Of a stretch of 64,000 nucleotides of DNA, positions 42,207 to 50,557 are shown in pieces. The first letter of the stretch is position 1. Each line of letters starts with the position of its first letter. Position numbers and translations under genes: made by a program. The DNA is from Actinomycetales bacterium (lineage in GTDB: Bacteria > Actinomycetota > Actinomycetes > S36-B12): assembly GCA_016125355.1 (NCBI GenBank), contig WGLX01000022.1:32428-96427 (forward strand), given 5' to 3'. The notes beneath the pieces were generated by a model, which saw nothing but the letters and a program-made list of their open reading frames with translations, was not told the DNA's origin and made no database searches.

Positions 42207-43751
42207 TCAGTAGGCACCGTCGCCCATGAGGACCGCCTTCACGGTCTTCGCCACAATGACGAGGTCGAGCGCCGGAGACCAGTTCTCGACGTAGTCGAGA
42301 TCGAGGCGCATGCGCTCCTCCCAATCCGTCTCCTTGCGTCCCGATACCTGCCAGAGGCCCGTGAGTCCGGGCTTCGTGAGGTGGCGGCGGTGGTCGGCGT
42401 CGCCGAGCAGGGGCATCTCGTCGACGAGCACCGGCCGCGGGCCCACCAGGGACATCGTGCCCGCGATGACCGCGACGACCTGCGGCATCTCGTCGATGCT
42501 CCACCGGCGCAGGACCCGTCCGACCGGCGTGATCCGCGGATCCTGCTTGTAGCGATCGAGGATGAGAGCGTCGGGGGCGCCGATGATCTCGTGCCGATGC
42601 TTGTCCGAGCCGACGTACATCGTCCGGATCTTGGCCACCTTGATGATCTGACCGCCCCGGCCGATGCGCTCCTGGAAGTACAGGACGGGACCGCGGCTGC
42701 TCACCTTGACGGCGATCGCAGCGACGACCATGAACGGCAGGAACAGCACGAACAACAAGGAGCCGAAGACGATGTCGAGGGTCCGCTTGATGGCCCGCTT
42801 CGGCCCGGTCAGGTGCGGCTCGTCGAGGTGCAGCAGCGGGAGATCAGCGGCCATGCGCATGGTGACCCGAGGTCCGGCGATGTCCCCGACGGTGGGTGCC
42901 ACGAGCAGGTCGATCCGTGGACCCTCGAGGCGCCAGGCGAGCCGCTGCACCACGGTGTGACCCAGTGCCGGTGAGCCGGCCACCGCCACGGTGTCGGCGT
43001 CCTCGAGGGAGATGCGCGTCATGACCTCGTCGAGCCACGCATCCAGCTGAGGCTCGGTGAGGTCGGCCGCGGGCTCATCGATGACGTCGACGACGGCGAA
43101 CCCGGCCACCGGATCGCGGTCGAGGAGGTCGGTGATCTCGACGCTGGACGGCCCGCTGCCGACCACGACTGTTCGGTGGAGGAAGTGGCCGTAGCGGCGC
43201 TCGTGACGGAGCCATGCCCGCAGGGCCCAGCGGACGGCGAGCAGCAGCACGAAACCCACGAGGAAGGTGATCAGGACGAAGCCGCGGGAGAGATCGAGCT
43301 TGAGGGCGAAGGCCACGATGGCGACCGCGCCGAAGACGACGGCCGTCGCGCCGACGACGCGCTTGAACTCCTCGGAGCCCACGCCGAGGATCCGGGTGTC
43401 GTAGGCCCCCCGCATCACGAGCACCACCATCCAGGCGGCGACGATGATGATGACGAAAGAGAGGTAGGTCGGGTCGTTCAGCTCGACGGAGTACGGAATC
43501 GCCCAGCGCAGCACGAATCCGGTGGCACCGGCGACGATCACGACCAGCAGGTCGAGGAAGAAGGCACGCATCGCGTACACCCGCAGCGGGTCACGTCGCA
43601 GGTGCGGCCGATCGCGGTGGGAATGGGCCTCGGCCCAGCCGATGCGGGCCGGGGTCCGCAGGGGGATGGTGTGGTGCTCCGCCTCGTGCCGGCCCTCCGG
43701 CCCTGTCGCCGGGGTCGGTTCGGATGCCGCCTTGCCCTCATCGAGCGACAC
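42207..43751 (-). CDS. Polyprenyl glycosylphosphotransferase (initiating sugar transferase, WbaP type)
   Basis: A 514-residue protein. A cytoplasmic N-terminus leads to four or five membrane helices (residues about 62-170), a Rossmann-like CoA-binding-type domain (TVVVGSGPSSVEI), and a C-terminal bacterial sugar transferase domain: KRTLDIVFGSLLFVLFLPF, YFQERIGRGG, KIRTMYVGSD, WSIDEMPQ, MSLVGPRPV and KPGLTGLWQVSGR, all diagnostic. It attaches the first sugar-1-phosphate to undecaprenyl phosphate at the inner membrane, starting the repeat unit. The GTG start has GGGGAGG 8 nt upstream. Confidence 0.92.
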   Translation of the reverse strand: MSLDEGKAASEPTPATGPEGRHEAEHHTIPLRTPARIGWAEAHSHRDRPHLRRDPLRVYAMRAFFLDLLVVIVAGATGFVLRWAIPYSVELNDPTYLSFVIIIVAAWMVVLVMRGAYDTRILGVGSEEFKRVVGATAVVFGAVAIVAFALKLDLSRGFVLITFLVGFVLLLAVRWALRAWLRHERRYGHFLHRTVVVGSGPSSVEITDLLDRDPVAGFAVVDVIDEPAADLTEPQLDAWLDEVMTRISLEDADTVAVAGSPALGHTVVQRLAWRLEGPRIDLLVAPTVGDIAGPRVTMRMAADLPLLHLDEPHLTGPKRAIKRTLDIVFGSLLFVLFLPFMVVAAIAVKVSSRGPVLYFQERIGRGGQIIKVAKIRTMYVGSDKHRHEIIGAPDALILDRYKQDPRITPVGRVLRRWSIDEMPQVVAVIAGTMSLVGPRPVLVDEMPLLGDADHRRHLTKPGLTGLWQVSGRKETDWEERMRLDLDYVENWSPALDLVIVAKTVKAVLMGDGAY

Positions 43752-43850
43752 GCGTCACCTCCCCGGTACGCAGCAGACAGCCCACGGTAGCAGCGCGAAC
43801 CTGAGGTTCCGCCCGTGCCGCGTCTCGCTTGCCCGATCGTTACCTTGGCG

Positions 43851-43876
43851 CGACCTGCCCGATATCCGGGTTGTCG
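43851..43876. terminator. Possible terminator hairpin
   Basis: CGAC and CCCG (43851-43861) can pair with CGGG and GTCG (43867-43876) with a small internal loop. It lies about 13 nt beyond the stop of the lipoprotein gene (43889) and before the sugar transferase start. No T-run follows. Confidence 0.35.
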
Positions 43877-43888
43877 TCCCCGCGTGGC

Positions 43889-45199
43889 CTACTGGAAGTA
43901 GAACCGGACCGGGACCTCGGTCACGGTGATCTGCGAGCCGGCCTCGACCTCCTGGCAGTTCGCCAGCGGGTCGCAGACCAGGCGGGCGCCGTCCGGAACC
44001 GTGTAGGGGGTGTCACCCTTCTCGGCCCACGCGACCACCCAGTTCGTGCCGTCCTTGGAGAAGTTGCAGGTCACCGTGCCGGACGCATCGTCGGTGCACC
44101 CGTCGTAGGACGCTCCCAGCACCCAGTTCTCCAGGGCGAAGAAGCCCTGCTCAGCATCGGAGCCCGGGTACGCCTGGATGCCGCGCACGGCGCCGGTGTT
44201 GCCGCCGGGTCGCTGCGTCCAGATGTACCAGTAGGAGCGACCGACGTCGTAGCGGAGGTCGTCGATGTAGGTGCGCACCACGAAGCCGGCGGCCCGGGCA
44301 CCGGTGATGTCCTGTCCCGCGATGTCGCCGGGGCCGGCGATGCCGTAATTGAGCTCGGTGTCCCAGAGGGGGAGGTCCGGCGCACCGGCGGCCTTGAGGA
44401 AGTCGCGCGTCTTCTGGATGGCCGCGCCCCGCGCCGTCGGGTCGCCGTCACCCGCCGGGTAGGTGTGGATGGCGATCACATCGACCGGCCAGCCCTGCTC
44501 GCCGAGCGCCTTCAGGTACGCCGGGAAGAACTTGTCGAACGCGGCGGTGAGGCGGGTGGTCGGCGAGGCCGACACGACGAGTGCCTCCGGGTCGATCGAC
44601 TTGATGATGTCGTAGGCGCGCTTGGTCAGCTCGGCCATCTGCTCGGGAGTGCCGTTCCAGAAGTTCTTGAGGTTGGCCTCGTTCCAGATCTGGTAGGCGG
44701 AGATGCGGCCCTTGTACCGGGTGGCCACCTCGGTGACCCAGGAGTCCCAGGCCTTCATGTCCTTGGGCGCGCTGGCAGCGCCGGGCTGCGGGTAGTCGGT
44801 GTCGTTGACCGTCTTGGCGTTCCACTTGGGCGTCGTGCCCAGCACCATGAGCACATCGCTCATGCCCTTGGACTGGGCATTCTCGAGCGCGCCCTCGAGG
44901 TTGTCCCACTTGTAGACGCCGGGCTCGACCTCGATCTGCGACCAAGCCGTGCCGTTGTCCCACAGCCGCAGGGCGCCGAACGGCGCGGACGGCCAGTTGC
45001 CGGCCTCCTCGCCTTCGACGTGCATCCCGACCAGGGACGCCGGCACACCGTTCGGGTCCGGCGCCGAGGAGCCGGTTGGGGCAGCCGACTGCGTCGGACC
45101 CGTTTCACCGCCCCCGGAGGAGCAGCCGGCCGCCAAGGCGGTCACCGCCACGAGAGCCGTGGCAGTCACGATCAGCTGGCGGGCGGGTTTCCGAACCAT
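43889..45199 (-). CDS. Glycoside-hydrolase-like lipoprotein
   Basis: A 436-residue protein with a lipoprotein signal peptide: basic start, hydrophobic core, lipobox LAAGCSS near residue 20. A Ser/Pro/Thr-rich linker leads to a TIM-barrel-like domain: GMHVEG, LRLWDNGTAWSQIE, YQIWNEANLKNFW (the NE acid/base motif of clan GH-A, family 39-like), VIAIHTYP, and LPLWDTELNYG (the candidate nucleophile Glu). The C-terminus has a small Cys-containing domain. It likely cleaves or remodels a glycan outside the cell. It is a tandem paralogue of the next gene upstream and overlaps it by 28 nt. ATG 45199 is preferred because the signal peptide begins there. Confidence 0.8.
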   Translation of the reverse strand: MVRKPARQLIVTATALVAVTALAAGCSSGGGETGPTQSAAPTGSSAPDPNGVPASLVGMHVEGEEAGNWPSAPFGALRLWDNGTAWSQIEVEPGVYKWDNLEGALENAQSKGMSDVLMVLGTTPKWNAKTVNDTDYPQPGAASAPKDMKAWDSWVTEVATRYKGRISAYQIWNEANLKNFWNGTPEQMAELTKRAYDIIKSIDPEALVVSASPTTRLTAAFDKFFPAYLKALGEQGWPVDVIAIHTYPAGDGDPTARGAAIQKTRDFLKAAGAPDLPLWDTELNYGIAGPGDIAGQDITGARAAGFVVRTYIDDLRYDVGRSYWYIWTQRPGGNTGAVRGIQAYPGSDAEQGFFALENWVLGASYDGCTDDASGTVTCNFSKDGTNWVVAWAEKGDTPYTVPDGARLVCDPLANCQEVEAGSQITVTEVPVRFYFQ

Positions 45200-46413
45200 T
45201 CGGGCATGCTTCCAATCGTCACCTGCGACCCGGGCGCCACGGGGACGCACGTGTTCGTGGCGTCGCACATGACAGTCGCATTGTCGGGCACCGTAAAGGT
45301 ACCTGAGCCGCTGTCAGCCCAAGCGACCACCTTCGGGTTGACGTTGTCGCCCATCTGGCAGACGTTGGGCGTGCCCTCGGTGCAGGAGTAGAAGCTGCCG
45401 CTCAGCCAGTTGCGGGCCGTCTCATAGCCCAGGGCGCCGTAGGTGCCTGAGTACATCTGGATGCCGACGAGGTTCGAGTTGTTGTACCAGTAGTACCAGT
45501 ACGCGCGCTGGATGCCGTAGAGCATGTCGTCGAGGTACGTGGCTGCGACGTACGCGGAGGCGGTCGGTCCGTCGATCACGACCCGCGGCCGGCTGCTGCC
45601 CGGGCCGGCGATGCCGTAGTTGATCTCGGTGTCCCACAGCGCCTTGCTCGCCGGGACCTTGCCCTTCTTCATGTCCGACTGCACCTGCTTGATGTACTGC
45701 ACGCGGCTCGCGGGCGTGCCGCTCGCCTCCGGGTACAGGTGCACGGACATCACGTCGATGGGCCACTTGACCTTCTTGAGCTCCTTCAGGTACTTCGGGA
45801 AGAACTTCTTGTAGGCGCTCTGCAGGCGGACCGTCGTGCTCGCCGCGACGACCTTGGCGGTCGGGTCGTACTTGCGGATGATCTTGTACGCGGCCTGCGT
45901 GAGCTGCGCCATCTGCTTCGGCGTGCCCTGCCAGAACGTGGTCAGGTTCGCCTCGTTCCAGATCTGGTAGGCGTCGATCGAGTTGCCGTAACGCTTGACG
46001 ACCGCCGTGACCCAGTTCTTCCAGTACTTGATGTTCTTGGGCATGGACGCCGCACCCTTGTTGGGGTAGGTGCCCTGCTTGGTGTTGGAGGCGGCCCACT
46101 TGGGGGTCGAGCCGAGGACGTAGAGGATCTGCAGGTTCTGGGCGTTCGCGTTGGCGATCGCGGCATCGAGGCCGTTCCACCAGTACTTGCCGTTCGCCTG
46201 GTTGACCTGGCCCCAGGCCACCCCGGAGTCCCAGAGGCGGACGGTGCCGTCATTGACGGTGGTCTGCTCCCCCTGGGAGATCTGCGGGATGTGCATGCCG
46301 AATGCCAGGTCGTCGATCGGACCACCCGTGACGGCATGGGCCGGGGCGGTGGCCGTGAGGCCGGTGACGGCGATGGCGACGCTGAGGACGGCAGCGATCA
46401 GGGCTCGACGCAT
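45172..46413 (-). CDS. Secreted glycoside-hydrolase-like protein
   Basis: A 413-residue protein with a signal peptide (ALIAAVLSVAIAVTGLTA, cleavage near AHA). Its barrel matches the downstream lipoprotein motif by motif: GMHIPQ, VRLWDSGVAWGQV, YQIWNEANLTTFW with the Asn-Glu acid/base pair, VMSVHLYPE, and ALWDTEINYG with the second Glu. The C-terminal piece has paired cysteines (VMCDATNTCVPVAPGSQ), also shared. Specificity is unknown; GH39-like enzymes act on xylosides or related sugars, and UDP-xylose is made in this locus. ATG 46413 gives the expected signal peptide. Confidence 0.78.
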   Translation of the reverse strand: MRRALIAAVLSVAIAVTGLTATAPAHAVTGGPIDDLAFGMHIPQISQGEQTTVNDGTVRLWDSGVAWGQVNQANGKYWWNGLDAAIANANAQNLQILYVLGSTPKWAASNTKQGTYPNKGAASMPKNIKYWKNWVTAVVKRYGNSIDAYQIWNEANLTTFWQGTPKQMAQLTQAAYKIIRKYDPTAKVVAASTTVRLQSAYKKFFPKYLKELKKVKWPIDVMSVHLYPEASGTPASRVQYIKQVQSDMKKGKVPASKALWDTEINYGIAGPGSSRPRVVIDGPTASAYVAATYLDDMLYGIQRAYWYYWYNNSNLVGIQMYSGTYGALGYETARNWLSGSFYSCTEGTPNVCQMGDNVNPKVVAWADSGSGTFTVPDNATVMCDATNTCVPVAPGSQVTIGSMPEWFGNPPAS

Positions 46414-46501
46414 CGGGGAAGGCCTTCCAGAAGGGGGCAGGTCGGCCTCGACCATAGCCCACCCCGCCGGAATTTCCGACTACCGACGCGGACGGTGCCG
46501 G

Positions 46502-47209
46502 CTATCGCCGGCGCAGGACGTACAGGCTCTGGCCGTCCGTCTCCCGGCCGTACTCGAAGCGGTCGACCGCCAGTCGGACGCCGTTCACGTGGTCCTCGAA
46601 GTGCCAGCGGGCGAAGCGTGTGCAGTGCAGCCGCCCCTTCCACTCCAGGGGGCCGTACCCCTCGGGATTCTCCTCCCAGCCCGGCACGTCCTCTTCCACG
46701 AAGCAGGTCACGAAGGCCCTGCCGCCGGGCGCCAGGGCCTCGTGGATGAGCTTCAGGTAGGCCGGGGTGTCCTCGTCGTTCATGTGGGAGAAGACGGAGT
46801 AGGCGTAGAAGACGTCCACGCTGCCTGGCTCGGTGGCCAGGGTGCGCTCGGGGGTGCCGTCCGGGTTGTAGCGCTCATTGCTCACGTCGACGCAGGTGAA
46901 CCGGAAGCCCGGGCCCGCGAGGTTCTGGTTCGCCCAGTCGATGAGCTCCTGCTGGACGTCCACGCCGTGGTAGTCGGCAATGCGCCCACCGTCGTCGGCG
47001 AACCGCTCGCGGACGCCGACCGCGAGGCGCCCGGCGCCGCACCCCCAGTCGAGGAGGCGCGAGTCCTTGGTGAGGCCGCAGTACTTCTCCAGCCGCTTCA
47101 CGTCCTGGACGGCGGTCTTGATAAAGGCCGCGTCGTTCTTGAAGTGCTTGCCGCCCATGCGGTACTTGCCGGGGGGCAGGGCGCCGGCCTTCTTCTTCTT
47201 GGAGAACAT
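46502..47209 (-). CDS. Class I SAM-dependent methyltransferase
   Basis: A 235-residue protein starting MFSKKKKAG. LLDWGCGAGRLAVGV (about residues 52-66) is SAM motif I, YHGVDVQQELIDWA the acidic second strand, and DVFYAYSVFSHM with LKLIHEALAPGGRAFV the later motifs. The substrate is not evident; a sugar or lipid-linked glycan is possible given the neighbours. It starts 41 bp downstream (minus strand) of palindrome C1. An 88-bp gap separates it from the hydrolase genes. Confidence 0.82.
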   Translation of the reverse strand: MFSKKKKAGALPPGKYRMGGKHFKNDAAFIKTAVQDVKRLEKYCGLTKDSRLLDWGCGAGRLAVGVRERFADDGGRIADYHGVDVQQELIDWANQNLAGPGFRFTCVDVSNERYNPDGTPERTLATEPGSVDVFYAYSVFSHMNDEDTPAYLKLIHEALAPGGRAFVTCFVEEDVPGWEENPEGYGPLEWKGRLHCTRFARWHFEDHVNGVRLAVDRFEYGRETDGQSLYVLRRR

Positions 47210-47250
47210 GGCCGAAGCCTACGGGGCCCCGGCCCTCTCGTACCGCCCGC

Positions 47251-47311
47251 GATGCTGCGTCACTTGTTGAGGTCCCCGAGCGCGAAACCCATGAACAAGT
47301 GACGCAGCATC
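47251..47311. repeat. Palindromic repeat, family C (copy C1)
   Basis: GATGCTGCGTCACTTGTT (47251-47268) pairs perfectly with its complement at 47294-47311, leaving a 25-nt loop that starts GAGGTC. The first 24 nt differ at only two positions from the start of the palindrome at 48290, on the other side of the DUF559 gene. It begins 7 bp after the stop of that gene. Confidence 0.83.
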
Positions 47312-47318
47312 GGAGGGC

Positions 47319-48188
47319 TCAGCGGGAAGCGCCCTGGTGCAGGGCATTCCGAACGCGGCCGACCACCCGGGCGGGATACCGCATGTCCTCACCGACGATC
47401 TCCACCACGATCCAGCCATGCTCGCGGAGGACCGCGCGTCGGGCAGCGTCCTTGGCCCGCTGCTCCATGGCGGCGTGCACCGCACCGTCGTACTCGACGA
47501 TGACCCTCTGCCTCCGGAAGACGAGGTCGCCCACGGCGAGGAAGCCACCCTCTGCATCGGTGATCAGTGCGTTCACTTCAGGTCGCGGCAGCCGCGCTCG
47601 CCTCAGCAGGACGCGCAGGTGCGACTCCCGTGGTGATGCGGCGCCGGGGTCCAGCCACCCGAGGGCCTGCAGGGCACGCCCGCGTCCCGGAAAGCGCTGC
47701 CTCGTGGACGCGACCGCGAGCAGCTCGTCCACGGTCGCCCCCGTCATGGCCAGGGCACGGTCCCCGATGGCGACAAGGTCGTCGAACCTCACGAGACAGG
47801 CCATGTCCACATAGGTGCGAAGGGCGGTGGTCACGCGGAAGTCCCCCACCTGGCACACATCACCGGCAGGCAGGTATGCGTGGTGGGTGACGATGTCCCG
47901 GCGCCGTGGCCGGGGCACGTTGCGTGGGGTGGTCACGTGGACAGGACGGACCGTCTGAAGGCCCGCGGGGAGGGGCAGCCCGTGGATTCCGACCGCCGAC
48001 CAGTGAGAGAGGACACTCTCCGCGCGAAGGGGCAACTGCGCGGCAAGCCAACGCACGTCGTCGGCCACGAGGGCAGCTTCGGTCACTCGTACTCCACGGC
48101 TGGTGGTGCGGTAGCGCGAAGCGAGCGTCTGTGCGTGAGTCAGGTCACCGGCACCGTCTCGGGTGACCAGGAAAGGGCGGGCCGTCAT
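47319..48188 (-). CDS. AbiEi-like/DUF559 endonuclease-like protein (unit 2)
   Basis: A 289-residue paralogue of the protein at 27354. TARPFLVTRDGAGDLTHAQ begins the N-terminal AbiEi-type region and SRYRTTSRGVRV ends it; RAESVLSHWSAVGIHGLPLP is the conserved middle. The C-terminus is DUF559: ESHLRVLLRRARLPRPEVN, VGDLVFRRQRVIVEYDGAVH with Asp, Glu and the EYDG motif of PD-(D/E)XK nucleases, then a basic helix. ATG 48188 matches the family start; ATG 48278 would add 30 unlike residues. It is solitary, without a toxin partner, and lies between two copies of a palindrome unlike that of unit 1. Confidence 0.8.
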   Translation of the reverse strand: MTARPFLVTRDGAGDLTHAQTLASRYRTTSRGVRVTEAALVADDVRWLAAQLPLRAESVLSHWSAVGIHGLPLPAGLQTVRPVHVTTPRNVPRPRRRDIVTHHAYLPAGDVCQVGDFRVTTALRTYVDMACLVRFDDLVAIGDRALAMTGATVDELLAVASTRQRFPGRGRALQALGWLDPGAASPRESHLRVLLRRARLPRPEVNALITDAEGGFLAVGDLVFRRQRVIVEYDGAVHAAMEQRAKDAARRAVLREHGWIVVEIVGEDMRYPARVVGRVRNALHQGASR

Positions 48189-48290
48189 CAGGCCACCGTC
48201 ACGGGCGGCGGCCGCGTCGACCAGCAGCCCTGGAGCCCCGGGGGGCCCGTGACTCCCGCAGACCGTGCCTGTGGACACAACACGGCCCTG

Positions 48291-48349
48291 GTGCTGCGTC
48301 AGTTGTTGAGGTCTGAGGGCCGTCCAGACCTCAACAACTGACGCAGCAC
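48291..48349. repeat. Palindromic repeat, family C (copy C2)
   Basis: GTGCTGCGTCAGTTGTTGAG plus GTCTG (48291-48315) is perfectly complementary to 48325-48349, a 25-bp stem with a 9-nt loop (AGGGCCGTC). It lies 30 nt beyond the stop of the Fpg/Nei gene and upstream of the DUF559 gene, matching copy C1 on the far side. Confidence 0.85.
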
Positions 48350-48378
48350 TGCAGTTGGGACGGACGGGTGGAGCGGGG

Positions 48379-49260
48379 CTACTTGAGGAGGCGGCTCATC
48401 CGGCGGTCGGCGAGCGGCTTGCCGCCCGTCTGGCAGGTGGGGCAGTACTGCAGGGACGACGTGGCGTAGGAGACCTCGCGGACGGTGTCACCGCACACGG
48501 GGCAGGGCTCTCCAGCCCGGCCATGCACGGCCAGGTTGGCCTTCTTCTCCGACTTGAGGGTGCCCGTCCCGTGGCCGACACTCCGGTCGATGGCGTCGGC
48601 GAGCTCCCGGCGCATGCACGTGTAGATCGCCTCGACCTGCTCGGCACTGAGGCTGCTGCAGGGGTGGAAGGGCGAGACGCGCGCCGCATGGAGGATCTCG
48701 TCGCTGTACGCGTTGCCGATGCCCGCGATAACCGACTGGTCGCGCAGCACGCCCTTGACCTGCGCGCGTCCGGCACCGTGGAGGATGGCCGAGAACGCCT
48801 CGAGCGTGAGCGCGTCCCCCAGGGCGTCGGGCCCGAGGCGAGCTACCCCGGGGACCTCATCCGGATCCTTCACCGCGTAGATGGCGAGCCGCTTCTGGGT
48901 GCCGGCCTCCGTGACGTCGAACCCGCCCACCAGCTCGCCGTCCTCGTTCACGAACGCCAGCCGCAGTGCCAAGGGACCCTTGCCCGGACGCACCGGACCG
49001 TCGGGCACCTCGTCACGCCACTGCACCCATCCGGCCCGCGACAGATGCCACACCAGGTGTAGGCCGTCCTCCGTACGCAGGTCGAGGAACTTGCCGCGCC
49101 GTCCGACATGCGCGACCTGCTGACCGACGAGGTCGGTGAGCGCCGGCTGGACGGTCTTGAGTGCGGACAGGCTCGCCAACGTCAGGCTGGCCACCCGCGT
49201 GCCCGAGGTGCGCTCGTCCAGGAACCGGGCGAGCGCTTCGACCTCGGGCAGCTCGGGCAC
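48379..49260 (-). CDS. Fpg/Nei family DNA glycosylase
   Basis: A 293-residue repair enzyme. It starts at GTG with PELPEVEALARFL, so Pro2 and Glu3, the Schiff-base nucleophile and acid, are present. RRGKFLDLR has the conserved Lys, GIGNAYSDEILHAA the helix-two-turn-helix, and the C-terminal zinc finger is CPVCGDTVREVSYATSS followed by CPTC (C-x2-C-x16-C-x2-C). It excises oxidised bases from DNA. Fpg versus Nei specificity is not settled by sequence. It begins immediately after the TAG of the upstream CoA-transferase gene, so both share a transcript. Confidence 0.9.
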   Translation of the reverse strand: MPELPEVEALARFLDERTSGTRVASLTLASLSALKTVQPALTDLVGQQVAHVGRRGKFLDLRTEDGLHLVWHLSRAGWVQWRDEVPDGPVRPGKGPLALRLAFVNEDGELVGGFDVTEAGTQKRLAIYAVKDPDEVPGVARLGPDALGDALTLEAFSAILHGAGRAQVKGVLRDQSVIAGIGNAYSDEILHAARVSPFHPCSSLSAEQVEAIYTCMRRELADAIDRSVGHGTGTLKSEKKANLAVHGRAGEPCPVCGDTVREVSYATSSLQYCPTCQTGGKPLADRRMSRLLK

Positions 49261-50487
49261 CTAGAGCAGCCCCATCTCGGCGGCGGCCTCTCGCAACTCG
49301 TCACGCACATCCGGATGGGCCGCGTGCTCGATGATGTTCAGCGCCTGCGAGCGCTGGCTGCGGCCAAAGCACTGCGCCAGGCCGTTCTCGGTCGCGACGT
49401 AGCTGTGCTGCATGCTCGTGACCGGCTCCGTCAGGTGCGGGACGATCGTCGACACGTTGGCCTTCGGGTGCCACGACTGCAAGGCCATGAAGGACTGCCC
49501 GCCCCGGGAGTGGAGGGCACCGACGATGAAGTCCGTCGAGCCTCCGATGCCGGAGTAGATCGTGCCCTTCACGCGGCTGGCGTTCGCCTGATCGAACAGA
49601 TCGACCTGCAGTGCCGCGTTGACGCTGGTCATGCGCGCCTGGCGGGCGATCTGCCCGGGATCGTTGGTCTTCTCGGTGCGCAGCATGCGGACCCGCTTGT
49701 TCAGGTGGACCCAGTCGTACAGGTCCTTCGATCCGAACAGGAAGGACGCCGTGAGCGGGATGTCGTTGTCGAGGCAGCCCTTCCGGCTCAGCTCGAGCAC
49801 GCCGTCGCTGAACATCTCCGTCCAGATGCGAAGGTCGCGGTGGTTGACGAGGGACGCGAGAACCGCATCCGGCACGGCTCCGATGCCGAGCTGCAGGGTG
49901 GAGGCGTCGCTGACGCGCGCTGCAATGCGCTGACCGATCTCACGGGAGACATCGTCGAGCGGCTTCGGGGTGTGCGTGGGCAGCGGCTCGTCCACCTCAA
50001 CGAGGAAGTCGATCTCGTGGTCGTAGATCTGCGCGTCGCCGTAGGTGTACGGCATCTGCGGGTTGGCCTGGGCGATGACGAGGCCGCCACGCTCGCGCAC
50101 CGCCTCGATGGCCGCGGGCAGGACGTTGACCTCGGTTCCGAGGCTCACGGTGTCGTGCCGGCGGGCGGAGGTGTGCAGCAGGACCACGTCGGGCCGGTAG
50201 TGGTCCCGGTAGAGCTCGGGGACGAGGCTGAGGCGGCAGGGGATGTAGACCAGCCGCGGGCTGTGGCGCATGCCCGGGCCGACGAACGTCGTCTCGAACT
50301 CGACGCCCTTGCGGTCCGGGATGCCCTTCTGCGCATTGAGCATGTGCAATCGGTAGTTCTCCACCGTCGAGTCGAGGGTGCCGAGCAGCACGTCGGGAGC
50401 GGCGAAGTTGCCGGAGGCGACGACACGGGGGTTCTCCGGCAGTCCTTCGAAGATGCCCTTCAGCTGCGCTGGGGTCACGACTCTCAT
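49261..50487 (-). CDS. Acetyl-CoA hydrolase/CoA-transferase family protein
   Basis: A 408-residue protein of the family containing 4-hydroxybutyrate CoA-transferase and acetyl-CoA hydrolase. GIGAVPDAVLASLVNHRDLR is followed by IWTEMFSDGVLEL, where the Glu is the expected CoA-thioester-forming residue. GTIYSGIGGSTDFIVGAL is the usual C-terminal glycine block, and SMQHSYVATENGLAQCFGRS precedes the end. The acyl substrate is uncertain. ATG 50487 is preferred (AAGGA 8 nt upstream); ATG 50496 is possible. It diverges from GDP-fucose synthase. Confidence 0.87.
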   Translation of the reverse strand: MRVVTPAQLKGIFEGLPENPRVVASGNFAAPDVLLGTLDSTVENYRLHMLNAQKGIPDRKGVEFETTFVGPGMRHSPRLVYIPCRLSLVPELYRDHYRPDVVLLHTSARRHDTVSLGTEVNVLPAAIEAVRERGGLVIAQANPQMPYTYGDAQIYDHEIDFLVEVDEPLPTHTPKPLDDVSREIGQRIAARVSDASTLQLGIGAVPDAVLASLVNHRDLRIWTEMFSDGVLELSRKGCLDNDIPLTASFLFGSKDLYDWVHLNKRVRMLRTEKTNDPGQIARQARMTSVNAALQVDLFDQANASRVKGTIYSGIGGSTDFIVGALHSRGGQSFMALQSWHPKANVSTIVPHLTEPVTSMQHSYVATENGLAQCFGRSQRSQALNIIEHAAHPDVRDELREAAAEMGLL

Positions 50488-50545
50488 GGCATCCATCCTT
50501 GCACCGAGGGTTCGCCGAGGTGGGCCCGCCGCGACGGCGCTGTGC

Positions 50546-50551
50546 GAGAAT
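50546..50551 (+). promoter_or_regulatory. -10 box of GDP-fucose synthase
   Basis: GAGAAT with a 6-nt spacer precedes ATG 50558; the match to TANNNT is imperfect at the first base. No ribosome-binding site is visible. Confidence 0.4.
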
Positions 50552-50557
50552 CGCGGC

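Noticed and set aside
47319..48278. Earlier ATG at 48278 for the second DUF559 gene
   Set aside because: The extra 30 residues have no similarity to the family, whose proteins begin close to the xRPF segment found at 48188.
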